NCBI RefSeq assembly: GCF_037975245.1
Contig: NC_092563.1
Span: forward strand, 10,567,001 to 10,631,000
Reading direction: 5' to 3'
Length of the DNA: 64,000 nt
Origin: Apostichopus japonicus
Taxonomy: Eukaryota > Echinodermata > Holothuroidea > Aspidochirotida > Stichopodidae
The position numbers were made by a program, and so were the translations under genes. The notes beneath the pieces were generated by a model, which saw only the letters and a program-made list of their open reading frames with translations, was not told the DNA's origin and did not search any database. Shown in pieces: positions 32,710-44,362 of this stretch (the stretch's first letter is position 1; each line of letters starts with the position of its first letter).

Positions 32710-34192
32710 TGTTAACACTGCTATTAGATTGATAGTTTCAGTCGCTTTCTTCAGTTCTTGATGTAAAACGAATTGAGTCACGAATTGCCGAATGTCTTGT
32801 GTTTTCTAAGAAAATTCACTTTATACCGTATATATTATAGGCATGAGGCGGAGGGGAGGTGGGAATTGGAGGGGACGGCAGTTATGGCCACCCCTCCCAT
32901 CGTCAGTCCGGGGGGGGGCCGTTCAGTCGGGAAATTTGTTGGTATTCAGCCGTGGAAAAATTACGTACCACTACTACCCCTCAGAATGCACCATTTGACG
33001 TCTCATCTTGTTTTCTGGAGGAGAACCCTCAGACCCGGCCCTTACATGGGAGCTTCAATGTCCCAAGGGCAGTACCCCAACCTTATAAAATCCTCGATTC
33101 GCCTCTGGTCCTCCCACAAAAGTTCCTACCTCAACAGCCTAGGGCGCAATCATCTTTTTGTACTGAGGCCATGGGCTTACATGTTAAGTCGTCAAGTGGA
33201 CGGGGCCTTAGGTGTCCACTCCCCCTTTATAAAGGTTAATATTGTAGTATATAGTTTTGTAATGTTCTGCCTGCCCGGGTGCTGAAACTCCCGCATATTT
33301 GGGGTTGGGGGATGAAATCTAGATTATGTACTGCAGCCGTGTGTACATTAGGAGTTTTTGTAAGTTCGGTCTGCCAGGTCAGTTGGGGAGTAAGCCGATC
33401 TTTTTCTGGGCCCGGAATGATCCACTTACCCCAAAGTAGCCTACATGTGGTTACACCTCCTGCACCCACTCCTGAGTTTCAATTTCATGAATTGGGATTC
33501 TATGAAATTGAGAAGTTGAACTACATATACTACACGAGTACTGTAGTTTGCGAATGATTTATACTCATAATCATATGTATGTATGCAAGAATATCACGCT
33601 GTACGTGTACCATGTTTACAACAAGTGGTCCATATATGTGATGCATTGCATAAAATATGTAGTTCAACACAGTGTGTTACGATTAAAGTTGATTTTTTTA
33701 GCTCTTGTAGCAGTAATGATGCCACCTGTTTACAGTGTCCCGCCAAACATTTTCCGGTCTAGTGGATATGCCATAGATTAACTTAAGTTAAGGCATTTCC
33801 CACTTCTCATTCAATTTAGTATACTGTCTACCCACATGCAGAAGGTTTCAGCCGTTTAGGTTTATGGCCATACCAGTGGGAGTATAAGGGGGGGGGGGAT
33901 CTTCTAAATCAGGACCAGGACGAAATTAAGCCCAATAACCCTCTTGATCATATGATATAGATGTTACTGGGACGAACACGCCCAGACAATATCGGCTTCC
34001 TATAGGCTATATCATGAGGGCTTCGATATGTTTCGAGACTTTCGACCTTATTGTGTGAGGCTTAAAATGATGAACGACTGCAGTAAGTAATACTTTCTTC
34101 ACAAATTAGTTGTTGAAGTTTGTTTTACGAATACTGTTGAGTTCTTAAACTTGGATATATATACAACAGTGCTATAGCTGTGTATGTATGTA
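32710..34192. other. Divergent intergenic region, unrecognised GC-richer sequence
   Basis: From about 32840 to 33470 the DNA is richer in GC and has G and C runs, like the terminal parts of nearby transposons. Overlapping plus-strand frames of 126 and 170 codons are present but resemble no protein I know. This may be a decayed element whose ends I cannot define. Confidence 0.35.
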
Positions 34193-34407
34193 TTTTAGAT
34201 CCTCCTGTAAGCATGCAGGAACTCGCAAATAAGCCTCATTGGCTTATCATAAAGCCGCAAGCTGACCGAAGTCAGACTCTTACATTCATGTTTAACGTCC
34301 ATGCATGATTATGAATTGTCATGATCAATTGTCAACAACTCTGTAACTGGACGACAAACATTAACATTGGAGTGACTCGAACCGAGGACCAATTATGATT
34401 GGAAGGT
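34193..34407 (-). mobile_element. tRNA-derived SINE, copy 2 (head truncated)
   Basis: The body is nearly identical to the SINE at 2697-2925, including GCAGGAACTCGC, AAGCCGCAAGCTGACCGAAG and AACTCTGTAACTGGACGAC. The B box survives as GGTTCGAGTC (plus-strand GACTCGAACC) but the A-box half is missing after about 34407, so the copy is 5'-truncated. Confidence 0.75.
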
Positions 34408-35164
34408 GTATAACTTATGTTTCATTTCAATCTGAAATATGAACAGAAACGCAATCCAAACCTATGGCACCACGCTTTGGACAAAATAGTACCCCTTCCC
34501 TCTTGAAAGCTTAATTCCTCTCGGTTGATGCTAACCTCCTACCCCTCCATCTCCTCCTCACAGATCTATACCCCCCCCCCCCCTTATATATGTATTATCT
34601 ATTCTGGGGAGCTATTACTAGTTGTATTTATGCTAGTCTTTTCATGAATACGACCAAGCATTTATTTGTAATGTAACCTGACGTTTAATCGGCGGCACGA
34701 TGTGTGTGACTTTGAACAAGGTGTTCGGTGTTTCTTTGTTATCATCCTTGAATATGTTCTGCTTTAGATCATTATAAGCAGACTCTAGCCATTTTGGATG
34801 GCAACATCGTCCTTTCCCCAGTACTATATTGTTGAGGGAGCTACTGACACCTCTGTCCCCTATGGTTGATGCCCATTCGAGGCCTTTGACACGCAACCAG
34901 CTACAAAACTTGCTAATAATTAAAGTAATCTACAAATTTAATATTTAAAGCAAACCTAGCCTACAACATAACTTTCTTATCGTTTCCAGGTAATGAACGT
35001 CGGCTAGGCCTAATTAGAAGAACTTATTTATATGAAAATGTTCGCTTTCCTTTTTATTCAAACTGATTGGGAAAATTATGTTCTATAGCAGGCGCGTAGT
35101 CAGCCTTCGTGGTGTGGTTTGCCCCATGATAATCGTCAGGGAATTTACTTTTCATTGACCCTTA
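34408..35164. other. Intergenic sequence between SINE and hAT-like remnant
   Basis: No gene seen. A pyrimidine-rich patch with a C run lies at 34460-34590. GCAGGCGCGTAGTCAG near 35090 resembles the end of another element (compare GCAGGCGCGTAGCCAAGG at 9161). Confidence 0.4.
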
Positions 35165-35849
35165 TTCGGGCGCGTATCCAGGATTTTCTAACCCGGGGGG
35201 GGGGGGGGGCGAATTACTATCTAAGCGGAGCGCCACCATCGGTTGGCGCGGAGCGTACAAGAAAATTTCTGGTTTTGATACCCCCCAGATCACCGGAAAT
35301 GGCACTTCTCGGGCTTGAAAATGACCAAGCAGATGTGCACTTTTGCCTGAGAACCAAGTATTTCCCAAAAGTTTTTTTCCATCCATAACCTCTTTGAAGA
35401 TTGTCACCAGCCACGCATCATGTTCGACCTCATTGCATGTCCTATGGACCATTGCTTTTGTAGGTGATTCTACGTCACGGCCCACAATATCCGAAAGCCC
35501 CACTTTTCAAGGTTTTAAGCCCATTATTTGTTGAGAATTTGAAAATTCACATTTCTCGTGAATAAAATCACTTTAAAACATACCCATAATGTTGCACAAA
35601 ATTCAATCTATGGACAAGCAATATAGAAAAACCTCCTTGAAGCCCTAACAGACAGGTCAAAGTTGCACGAGTAGAGGAAAGTATGATGAAGAATGTTGGT
35701 GAGGAAATTTTCGAAAATTCAGACACAGTTAATTTATTGGTGTAGAAATATTGAAACCTCTTATAATGGCTATTATAAAACTTGGTTGAAGGAAATGAAA
35801 AATAGCAGATATTTCCGATATCAGGTATATCGAAACCGAACACTACACA
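35165..35849. mobile_element. hAT-like family remnant, copy C
   Basis: From the G run at 35199 onward this matches copy A from about 3785 (GCGAATTACTATCTAAGCGG, then GAAAATTTCTGGTTTTGATA) and copy B read inversely. After about 35500 it continues with sequence found only in copy B. The right part is interrupted by the 447-bp element at 35850 and I do not find its terminus, so it is a fragment. Confidence 0.7.
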
Positions 35850-36296
35850 CATAGGCGTAGGTCCCGTAGGAGGCTGGGGCTGCAGCCCCCCCCCCCCCCC
35901 CCCCCGCAACCAAAGTTTTCCCATTTTTTCGGGCACCTACTGAAAGAAAAATAAATAGCAATGAATAGCTTAAAATGATCTCCTTGGTAATTAAATTAAA
36001 GTTCTAAGCTTGGCCGACATTACTATACTGTAAAAGAGAGTTTTGACATAAATGGATCTGTATGCTTTTTCTCCATCTACATAAGACATTTGGTTGTTTA
36101 CATTAGCATCCGGCGGTATACTGTGCAACTTTCACGGACCGTAAGGTACACGATGCCATGCAATGTAATGACCGATGCTTGCTCATATGATATTGGCATC
36201 GATATGTTGAACGCGCGCTTTGCACGCGAAAAATTTTGGCTTTTTTTCGGGCAAGTCATTACAGCCCCCAAATCCAATTGGGCTCCTACGCCATTG
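35850..36296. mobile_element. 447-bp MITE with 8-bp target duplication
   Basis: The ends are inverted repeats, CATAGGCGTAGG at the left and, read inversely, CAATGGCGTAGG at the right. ACTACACA flanks it on both sides (35842-35849 and 36297-36304), fitting a hAT-type 8-bp duplication. The direct match can be extended into the element by five bases (CATAG), so a longer duplication of 13 bp with a different left end cannot be excluded. Non-coding. It interrupts older hAT-like fragment C. Confidence 0.8.
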
Positions 36297-36404
36297 ACTA
36301 CACACATAGACAGTTTTTGAGGCTGTTCATCGTGGAACATGCATTTCAATGCTCACTGATATGATATTATATCTGCTTTTTGCTTTACAAATTCGAACAG
36401 GCGT

Positions 36405-36618
36405 GTAGCGAGTAATTGCCAAGGGAGGGGCGAAGCCTGTAGGCAAACTATCTAAGCGAAGCGCCACCATGAGTTGGCGCGAAGCGTACAATAAAAATTT
36501 TGGCCGAAAATGCCTCCCAGATCGCTGGAAATGACACTTCCCAGGCCTTGTAAGTTGCATCTAAGCATTGTCTATTTTGAAATTACTAGCGATGTCATAA
36601 AGAAAATTTGCTCGGGGG
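36405..36618. mobile_element. hAT-like family remnant, copy D
   Basis: Matches copy A from about 4630 to 4820 (AAACTATCTAAGCG, GCGCCACCAT, CCTCCCAGATCGCTGGAAAT, AAGTTGCATCTAAGCATT). It ends near a G run at 36615. With copy C it may be one older insertion split by later events. Confidence 0.65.
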
Positions 36619-36829
36619 GGGGGGGGCGGTAGTCCCTTCCCGAAATGCGTCATGTTCCCCGACGACTCGGTCGAGTTCAAGACCAGCCACAGTTGGTTCC
36701 ATATAGCACAATTGTACAATTGTTTAAGGCGTCCATACACACACACGCGTTATGAAAGACCATATATTATACAGATACATTAGTGAGAGAGGAAAAATGG
36801 ACACGTCAAAAATGTAGTTGTCGATGTAG

Positions 36830-36881
36830 GGGTAGGGTGAGGCGCACACCCCCTCCGTAATCCTTGATCTGTCACTGGCTA
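36830..36881. mobile_element. Possible isolated hAT-like terminus
   Basis: CACCCCCTCCGTAATCCTTG followed by ATCTGTCACTG ends like CACTGGCGGATCCAGG read inversely (CAGTGACAGATCAAGG). I found no partner terminus upstream, so this may be a solo or rearranged end. Confidence 0.3.
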
Positions 36882-36944
36882 CTCTGTGTATATAATAGGG
36901 ATCAGCGCTTTAACTATGACTGTTCCTCTTTCTCTTCCCGAGGT

Positions 36945-37082
36945 CTTGGCTATCTTCTACTCCCTCCTTTTCTCCTTTTTCTCTCTTTTTTCTTTTTCTT
37001 TTCCCTTCCTTCCTCTCCTCCTTTTCTTTTTCCCCCTCCTTTTCCCTTTTTTTCTTCTCTTTTTTTCTCTCCTCTTTTCCTT
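36945..37082. repeat. Polypyrimidine tract
   Basis: About 135 bases of almost only T and C on the plus strand, without a fixed period. It lies roughly 340-470 bases upstream of the PIGO start codon. The 74- and 78-codon plus-strand frames here are low-complexity artefacts. Confidence 0.85.
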
Positions 37083-37261
37083 AACCGGGGGGCTATCTAA
37101 TTTAATCTAATTTTGAACTTATGCAATATAATGATCGGCTTATGTCCCCCTGTTAAATTTAATTTCACGAATTACGTTCTCTGCAAGCAGATAAATTATT
37201 ATTAGGCTATTCTGAAAGAAAGCGTAGTATTGCAATATTCAGGCCGGGACCGAAGTTGATA

Positions 37262-37312
37262 GTTAGAACCACTGAAGTAAAATAACGTTGTTTTACTTCA
37301 GTGGTTAGAACC
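37262..37312. promoter_or_regulatory. Foldback hairpin upstream of PIGO
   Basis: AACCACTGAAGTAAAA at 37267-37282 pairs perfectly with TTTTACTTCAGTGGTT at 37291-37306, leaving an 8-base loop TAACGTTG. The direct repeat GTTAGAACC flanks the palindromic core at 37262-37270 and 37304-37312, which looks like a tiny insertion with a target duplication. It ends about 106 bases before the PIGO ATG, so it may lie in the 5' UTR or proximal promoter. Function is inference. Confidence 0.6.
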
Positions 37313-37418
37313 AAGAGACTAATATATTTGTGAGTACACCCTCGTTCGCATGTTTCGTGCAAGAAACAATAATACCGTCTACGGTCTAAGCTAATTAATC
37401 GTTCACGTTGCTACGAAT

Positions 37419-38284
37419 ATGAAGCACTATCTTGTCGAGAGTCACTTTTCTCTTCCTTTGATCTTTGGAATCAGCTATGTGGTCTGCGCTTTATTATTTG
37501 CAAAGGGATTTCTGCTTAATCGAGTCGAAATATATGAACATCAAACATGCTACACTGTTGAGCCTAGTGTTATTGAGCATATCATCTTACCGTTAGGCCC
37601 ACAGTTAAACTACTCGTTACAATTGGGTGCATCCGCCGAAGACTATACGCCTAATTTGGAAGCGGAAAGTTCTAATGAAAAGCAAACAACTTGCAGAACT
37701 TTTTCGAACTTCCAAAAAGCCATATTCATTGTAGTAGATGCTCTTCGGTACGATTTCGCTGTTTTCAATCACAGTAAAAATGAAACTGGTACTGCAGAAC
37801 CATATGAAAACAAGTTGACAGGCATTGATCACATAATGAGAGAAAGTCCACACAATAGTTTGCTTCTGAAATTCATCGCAGACCCCCCAACAACTACCAT
37901 GCAAAGATTAAAAGGACTTACTACTGGCAGTCTCCCAACTTTTGTGGATGCAGGGAAGAACTTTGCAAGCTCAGAAATTGGTGAAGATAACTTTATCTAT
38001 CAAATGTATAATATGGGAAAGAGGATTGTGTTCATGGGTGATGACACATGGGAATCACTTTACAAAAAATATTTCAGCAAGAGCTATCCTTTCCCATCAT
38101 TTAATGTTAGAGATTTGCATACTGTTGACAATGGCTGCATTGCAAACCTATTTCCTGAGATGGAACAAGAAAACTGGGACATCATCATCGCACATTTCCT
38201 TGGAGTTGATCATTGTGGACATCGCTATGGCCCAAATCATCCTGCTATGGCTGAAAAATTACAGCAGATAAATACTGTTATTCA
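37419..38284 (+). CDS. PIGO: PIGO exon 1 (start)
   Basis: Residues 1-288 and two bases of Q289. Holds the signal-anchor segment and most of the catalytic domain up to D264/H265/H268. The donor is ATTCA|GTAAGA; read-through meets TAA at once. Confidence 0.95.
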
Positions 38285-41200
38285 GTAAGAAAGTAATTAG
38301 AAAAACATATACTGCTAATATCATTTGTAAACATTGTCAATTTAGGCCCGTAGGCTAATATCAAACATTACCTTCAAAATCTGCAGCAGCTAAATGATCC
38401 ATTCATCATGATCATTGCTCCCTTCACATTACTCTTATCTCTTATAAACCTCCAATGTGTATGCTAAAACCATGTTCACTCATAAGAAAGAACCCCACTA
38501 CCCAAAAATTACATTTGGTAATCTAACAGTTCCAACTTCCATTGTAACCACATGAGGCCTATAGCTTGGAACAAGAAAATAAAAATAGAAATTAACAAAA
38601 GGGGATATTGTAGAAATAAAATACAATGAAGTATTTGCCCTAGGCCTAGTAAACAAGAAAGGACATTGAGAGAAAGAGCATACACCTACAACAGTAGATG
38701 TGAGGAAAATAATCAGGGAGTGTCAAAGAGATAAGCAGTGGTGGGTTGGGTTCATTATTAACCAGAGATTACAAAAGCAGCATGTGGGGTTATAAATAAC
38801 CATGGGAAGCAGAAGAATTTCACCAATTTAATCTAGTTTAAAAGTACAGTAGTGTGTATTGTGAGAATATCAGTCTGTAAAACAGTCCCAGGCTGTTTGA
38901 CACTAGTGTTTTAATAAACCAGTTGCAGGCAATTCTTTAATTGCTATTCACATTTATTCCTTTCTTTATTAAAAGAATTTGCTCTGATTTAGCACAATTG
39001 TTACTGGTGAAAGAGTATATTAACAGCTAAGTTAAGGAAAAAAAGGAAGTCTTGTAAATTTTACATGATGTTTGAGTGTTTGTACTCCACCAATTAAAAG
39101 GTGATCACAAAGACCGTCTTACAACATTTGTTTCTTGGCCTAGATCTGTGATTGAGAGAATGCCAACCGATAGTGTGCTGTTTGTCTTAGGAGACCATGG
39201 CATGACAAAGACAGGTGACCATGGGGGTGACAGTGCAGAGGAAGTTGGTGCTGCTCTCTTTGTTTACAGTCCATCAAAACTCAGAGGTAACACCTTGGTA
39301 AGTTTATTTCTTTCTGGAAAATAGAGTGAATTCCTACCATTAGTGTAACTGTGTATCACATGAAACAATATCAGTAAACTGTTTTTGCTGCACTAAACTT
39401 GAGACAGGAGAAAATCATCTTGCAAGCATAATATGAGAGGGGATTATCAGCTCAAAAGGGAGGAATTGTATCATTTCAACTCATTTTGTCACATAATTTC
39501 CAATAGTGGAAGAAGTTGTTACCTCTCTTGGTATCACCTAAAAATTATCTCATGTTTCTCACACAAGAATATATACACAGTTGTAACGAAAGGGTTCCCA
39601 CCTTGAACACATTTTTGTATCATGATTAAAAGTGTGTATCTGACTCTGTTTGGGAAGAATCATACTTTAATATGAGTAAAGTCTGCTTTATTTTGCCGTA
39701 CATTTTTCCGTGTTTTTCTTTCCATTAGATTCAACAACAAGAACATGTAGCTCAAATAGATCTAGTACCATCTGTGTCGCTTCTTCTTGGATTACCAATT
39801 CCGTTTTCAAATTTGGGCAGACTTATTCCTGACTTATTCACCATTCCAAGTGGAAATTTTAAATTCAAAGTGGATTTACCTCAGAATGTGAGGGCAAGCC
39901 TGTCGTATGTATGTGCTTTAGATAGAAATGCAAGACAGGTGAAGAATTACATTAATCTGTACCACAACCTCACTGGTGCCTTTCCTTCTTCCTCACTGTC
40001 TGAGAGTAAGATAATGGTCCGGAAAGTGGATAGAATGCTTCAAAAAATCGCGAGCAATTTGAACAGTGAAACTGATATGAATATGGAAACTTTAGAGGAA
40101 GACTTGGTTCTGACAGAAGAATTGCTCACTTCATATCTAGATTTTATCAGAGAAATGTGTCACAATATTTGGGCACAATTTGACGATTTTTCCATAAATG
40201 TTGGTGTTTGCATCCTCCTGGGTCTGCTGTCTATAAATATACTACCTCTGCTTCCAGTTTCTGTGCATTACTTCCATCTTTGCTTTCTGCAGCTTGTGTT
40301 TCTTGTGTCTCAATGGAAGTCAATCAAAACATTTACTCTGGAACTTGCAGCCATTGCTTTTGTGTCACCAATCTTGCAAAAAATCAGCATGAAGGCACGA
40401 AAACTGAATGACCAAACAAGAACATGGAAGACTTCAAAGTCGGATATTGTAATTGGAAGTCTGTGCTGTGCTCACAGTTTATCTTTGACATCCAATAGTT
40501 ATGTCATGTATGAAAGCTATTCTATTTCACATGTTGTCAACAGTGTTATCTGCTTTGTATTTATAGGAGTTTGTGTCATAGTGCAACCACCTGTCCACAC
40601 CAGAAAGAGATTATCATTAGGAAAGTTCCTGAAAGTTTCAACTTTGCTACTTTTGTTCTTACTTGCATCAAGGCTTGGTCACCTCTTCTGGTCTTGTCGA
40701 GAGGAGCAACCATGGTGTGATGCTTCTCCTTTCTTGATACCCTTATCTAATTTACGATCCTCAGCAGCTCGAATAGCAAGTCTAAGGTACATTAGTTCTG
40801 GAGCCAGCCTGTATGCTCCTGTGTTTCTAGTGAAATGGTGGTTTAAGCAAAAAGGCAACCTTGGAGTTTCATTTCTTCGTAGTTTTCCAATTAACTATGG
40901 TTTACCTCTTGCAGCAATATGTATTTTCCTGTATTGGGCTCTTCTGGCTGTTCCATCTCCCCTGTTGGATAAATTGCCACCTTGGCAACACATTTTCTTG
41001 CCACAAATGGCTTACTTGATGCTCTTTGTATCTTTTGTCTCGTTGACGGTACATCCTGTTTGTGCACACCTACTTCCAAAGGAGAAAGCAAGAAAATTTG
41101 GTGAAATCTCAAGAAATATTGATCATGAGAAACAAGAAGAAGTCAAATCTCATTCAAGAAGTAGAGCAGCAGCTTTAAAGAGATCATCTCCCAGAATTCC

Positions 41201-44200
41201 TAAAGAAACAAAGAAAGAGGTTCCAGTTGTCTGTGGCCTTGGGACTGTTTATTCTGCTAATCTGATGCAGTTCTTAGTTACACTCTATCTATTACTTTGT
41301 TTACTACTGGGGGATGGTCTTGTGCTGTCTATGGTGTTAATGGTAGCCCAAGTTACTGTGGTGCTCACAGTGAGGACTTTATCTGGTGAAGAAAATCATC
41401 CCACAAGTAAGTTTTGCTCATATGTATTGAAACCTTCAGGTATTGTCAAATTTGTGATATTTTTAGCAAGTTTATAAAAAGTGATAAATTCATAAGTAAA
41501 TATGTAAAAATATATCAAATAATTGATGAATTCATTATTGCTGGCTGTCATTTTGGAATCCTATGTAATCCCATGTCACATGATCCATAAGTCCTGTGGC
41601 AAATGTTGAAGGTCTGCTCTTAGTGCTCATTCAGTCTCCATTTATCAAACTTTAACCATATCGCTTGGATCATGTCTCCAAATTTATCAATGTTTAATGG
41701 TGTGGTCAGTTCCTGCAAACAACTTTACTAGTTCAATGCTTTGAATTTCACTAATTTGACTATAATTTTCACACAAGCCCTTGAGTACGATCACTGAATG
41801 ACACCTGAGAACTTTTAATGGAGTGCAACCCCAAGCCTTCTTTTTAATGTTGTTAGTTTGATTCTTGATGCTCTTGTTACTTTGTGTCATAAAGTGTGAA
41901 ATAGTTGTTTTTCTTTGAAAAATATGTGTAATAATATTGTTCAAGAAAACTTGGATCTTGAGGGGTTTTATCCATTGTGAATAATTGTGTAACAATACTT
42001 GACCAGTGTTGTACTTACTAAAGAAGTATTCCAGTACTCTGTGCGAGTACTTGGTACCTGCACTCTGTCTCAAATACTCGGGTGTTAAATTACTTGTATT
42101 TGACATTCAGTAATCATACTCTGAAGCTAAAATACTCATACTTGTAATCGATTTAAGCTGCCTTGTACTTGATTAGGAACGAGTACCTTACAAGAACAAA
42201 AACCCAGCTTTGCAAATCTGACATCACAACAGGAAGCCGCATAATTATCAATCCTTTTGCCATAATAATCGTTTTGGATTATGCTACAGCAGGACTATAC
42301 TGAAGCAGAATATGTACATGTCACCCTATTTGTTACCTTGTTTATAGGTTGTACAAAGATCAAGAAGACATGAGCAATGTATATTGAATTAGCAGTAGCA
42401 GGATTACTGTTATTGTTATAACCCTGGGTCCTTCCAATATCAGAAAATGTTTGGTAATATTGAGACTTTTTGAATTTTGGGAGCAATTACAAGGTCTGAG
42501 TGGTTCTTGCATATTGGAAAAGTAAAAAAAGTACTAAAAAATTGTTCTGGATGAAAAAGTACTCATACTCTGATCCTAAACTGTTGTACTCGGACACTGG
42601 TACTCAGATGCTAACTGCTGTACTACGTAGGACACCCACTCAGTAAAACTGCTGTACTCAGACACTGGTACTCAGTACTCGGATCCTAACTGCTGTACTC
42701 AGACACTGGTACTCAGTACTCGGCTCCTAACTGCTGTACTCAGACACTGGTATTGGTACTCGGATCCTAACTGCTGTACTCAGACACTGGTACTCAGTAC
42801 TCGGATCCTAACTGCTGTACTTGGACACTGGTACTCAGTACTGGAATCCTAACTGCTGTACCATGACACTGGTACTCAGTACTCAGATCCTAACTGCTGT
42901 ACTTGGACACTGGTACTCAGTTCTTGGAAGTACAGTATTTGATACTTGGATAAAAGCACTTGACTAAGCACTTCATTAAAGGTTAATAGGTAAGAGCATA
43001 TTTTAGAAGATGAATGAAATACCAACTAGAAGGAAGTTAACTGTGTCTTGCAAGTAATTTATACAGCCTTTGTATGCATACTTTCATAGCCATACATTTT
43101 TATTTCAGTACCATTTGTTCCTGTATGGCTCATAGCTGTGTGGAGTCTGATGTCAATGCAATACTTTTTCACTACTGGACACCAAGCAACCATACCATCC
43201 ATTCGCTTTGAAACTGCTTTCATTGGTTACCATGGGGACTATCCATCTTATTTGTATTGGATACCAGCAGTTCTGATACTACTAAACACCTTTGCAGGAC
43301 AAGTGATGTTTGCAGCAGCACTCCCATTGGCTCTTCTCTGGCCCCTGACCCAGAAAAACAGAGGAAGGACATCTGATGATGGGAGCAAAGGAGAAATGCA
43401 GCTTCAACAAGATCCCAACCTGTTAAAGAGAAGGCTCTCTCATCTTATTATGCATTACATATCATTCCAAGCTTTACAGGTAATGAGATTTGCTGTTATT
43501 TGAAACATTACTTTGACTAATCCACAGAGGCAAAGTATAGAAAGATTCCTAAGATTAGGTTCCTAAAATTCTGCATTTCTTTTTCAATGATTTGACTTTT
43601 TGGTTGTCAAATGTGAAGTAAATGATGACTTTTTGCAGAATTTTCGTCTTGAAATGTCATAGTCCAAGAAATAAGAAAAAACTTTCCACAGCTACTTTAG
43701 GTTTTCAAGATATTCACCTATAAAATATGTCAAATCTCTTGAATGTTCTTCAGTGCAGGCCTAAATGTTTATCCATTGTTTAATATATTCAAGTAACTCA
43801 ACCAAACCATATTGTTTTAACTTCACATAAACTTGGATAACTTGAATGTTCTTCAGCACCATTTGTACTATGTTGTATTAGATGTCAATAGAGGCCATAG
43901 AAAGCCATAAAATGTTTCCCCTTGAGCTTTGCATTGCATCTGGGGAACTGACCTTATAGTCTGTTTTAGCCTGTTGTCCAGGACTTGACTTAACTTAACT
44001 TTACAGTACTTAACTTAAATTGATGACCCTAATCTGTTTGCAAGGTCATTTCTCAAACCTTAAAAGTGTTTAAGAAATACGACCAGGGCGGAAAACAGCA
44101 GTCTACAACATATCCAAAATTAACTTTGCGCCTTAAAGTCATCCTTTAATGATTATTTTATTTTGCTTTACAGCTGTTTGGAACAATGCTATCGGCTGCC

Positions 44201-44362
44201 ATACATCGTCGGCATTTAATGGCCTGGAGTATCTTTGCCCCTCGATTCATTTTTCAGGGAGTTGCTTTTCTCATTACTCTACCAACACTGCTAATCTCAT
44301 GTGGACTTCTCATGTTTACTTATAACTCTCTCAACAAGTGGATTGATAAACATTTGAAGTAA
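37419..44362 (+). CDS. PIGO: PIGO homologue, GPI ethanolamine phosphate transferase 3
   Basis: Five coding exons join in phase to 1085 codons (human PIGO has 1089). With PIGF, PIGO transfers ethanolamine phosphate from phosphatidylethanolamine to the third mannose of the GPI precursor in the ER, the link later attached to proteins. A membrane segment near residues 14-34 is followed by a lumenal alkaline-phosphatase-like domain. The expected metal and catalytic residues are visible: VVDALRYDF (D107), the nucleophile region PPTTTMQR (T158-T160), MGDDTW (D208, D209), FLGVDHCGH (D264, H265, H268), GDHGM (D306, H307) and GDHGGD (H315). From about residue 480 on, many hydrophobic segments form the multispanning membrane part; FFTTGHQ and RRHLMAWSIFAPRFIF near the C-terminus match human FYSTGHQ and RRHLMVWKVFAPKFIF. 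The start is the first ATG of the frame and gives the family's usual N-terminus. No damage seen. It is head-to-head with HEATR3 and tail-to-tail with TRPC4AP. Confidence 0.97.
38285..39143 (+). other. PIGO intron 1
   Basis: An 859-base intron with nothing recognised beyond ordinary AT-rich sequence. Confidence 0.7.
39144..39297 (+). CDS. PIGO: PIGO exon 2
   Basis: Completes Q289 and codes 290-340 with VLGDHGMTKTGDHGGDS, the last metal-binding motifs. Borders are GCCTAG|ATCTG and ACCTTG|GTAAGT. The open frame extends upstream of the acceptor, so an ATG-based call would be too long. Confidence 0.95.
39729..41406 (+). CDS. PIGO: PIGO exon 3
   Basis: A very long exon (1678 bases) coding residues 341-899 and one base of I900. 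It starts IQQQEHVAQIDLVPSVSLLL and covers LGLPIPFSNLG, the coiled loop and most membrane segments. Borders are CATTAG|ATTCAA and CCACAA|GTAAGT. Confidence 0.95.
42559..42927. repeat. 41-bp minisatellite in PIGO intron 3
   Basis: About eight to nine units near 41 bp, marked by AACTGCTGTACT at roughly 42688, 42729, 42769, 42810, 42851 and 42892, with GACACTGGTACTCAGTACTC in between. Related GTACT-rich words occur at 42010-42190, so the array probably arose from that local sequence. Confidence 0.9.
43109..43479 (+). CDS. PIGO: PIGO exon 4
   Basis: Completes I900 and codes 901-1023: PFVPVWLIAVWSLMSMQ, FFTTGHQAT, NTFAGQVMFA, then a basic loop, ending SFQALQ. Borders are TTTCAG|TACCAT and TTACAG|GTAATG. 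Confidence 0.95.
43480..44173 (+). other. PIGO intron 4
   Basis: A 694-base intron with no recognised feature. Confidence 0.7.
44174..44362 (+). CDS. PIGO: PIGO exon 5 (stop)
   Basis: Residues 1024-1085: LFGTMLSAAIHRRHLMAWSI, APRFIFQG, a last membrane helix, and a C-terminus WIDKHLK before TAA. The acceptor is TTACAG|CTGTTT. I put this exon together directly from the sequence; it is short and has no start codon of its own. Confidence 0.94.
   Translation: MFGTMLSAAIHRRHLMAWSIFAPRFIFQGVAFLITLPTLLISCGLLMFTYNSLNKWIDKHLK

Noticed and set aside
32773-33285. A 170-codon plus-strand frame between HEATR3 and PIGO
   Set aside because: No recognisable domain, an overlapping frame of similar length in another phase, and G/C runs typical of local transposon debris.
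36864-37110. Plus-strand frames rich in F, L, S and P
   Set aside because: Low-complexity translation of the polypyrimidine tract.
32386-37419. A shared bidirectional promoter for HEATR3 and PIGO
   Set aside because: The two start codons are about 5 kb apart with several transposons between, too far for a typical shared core promoter.
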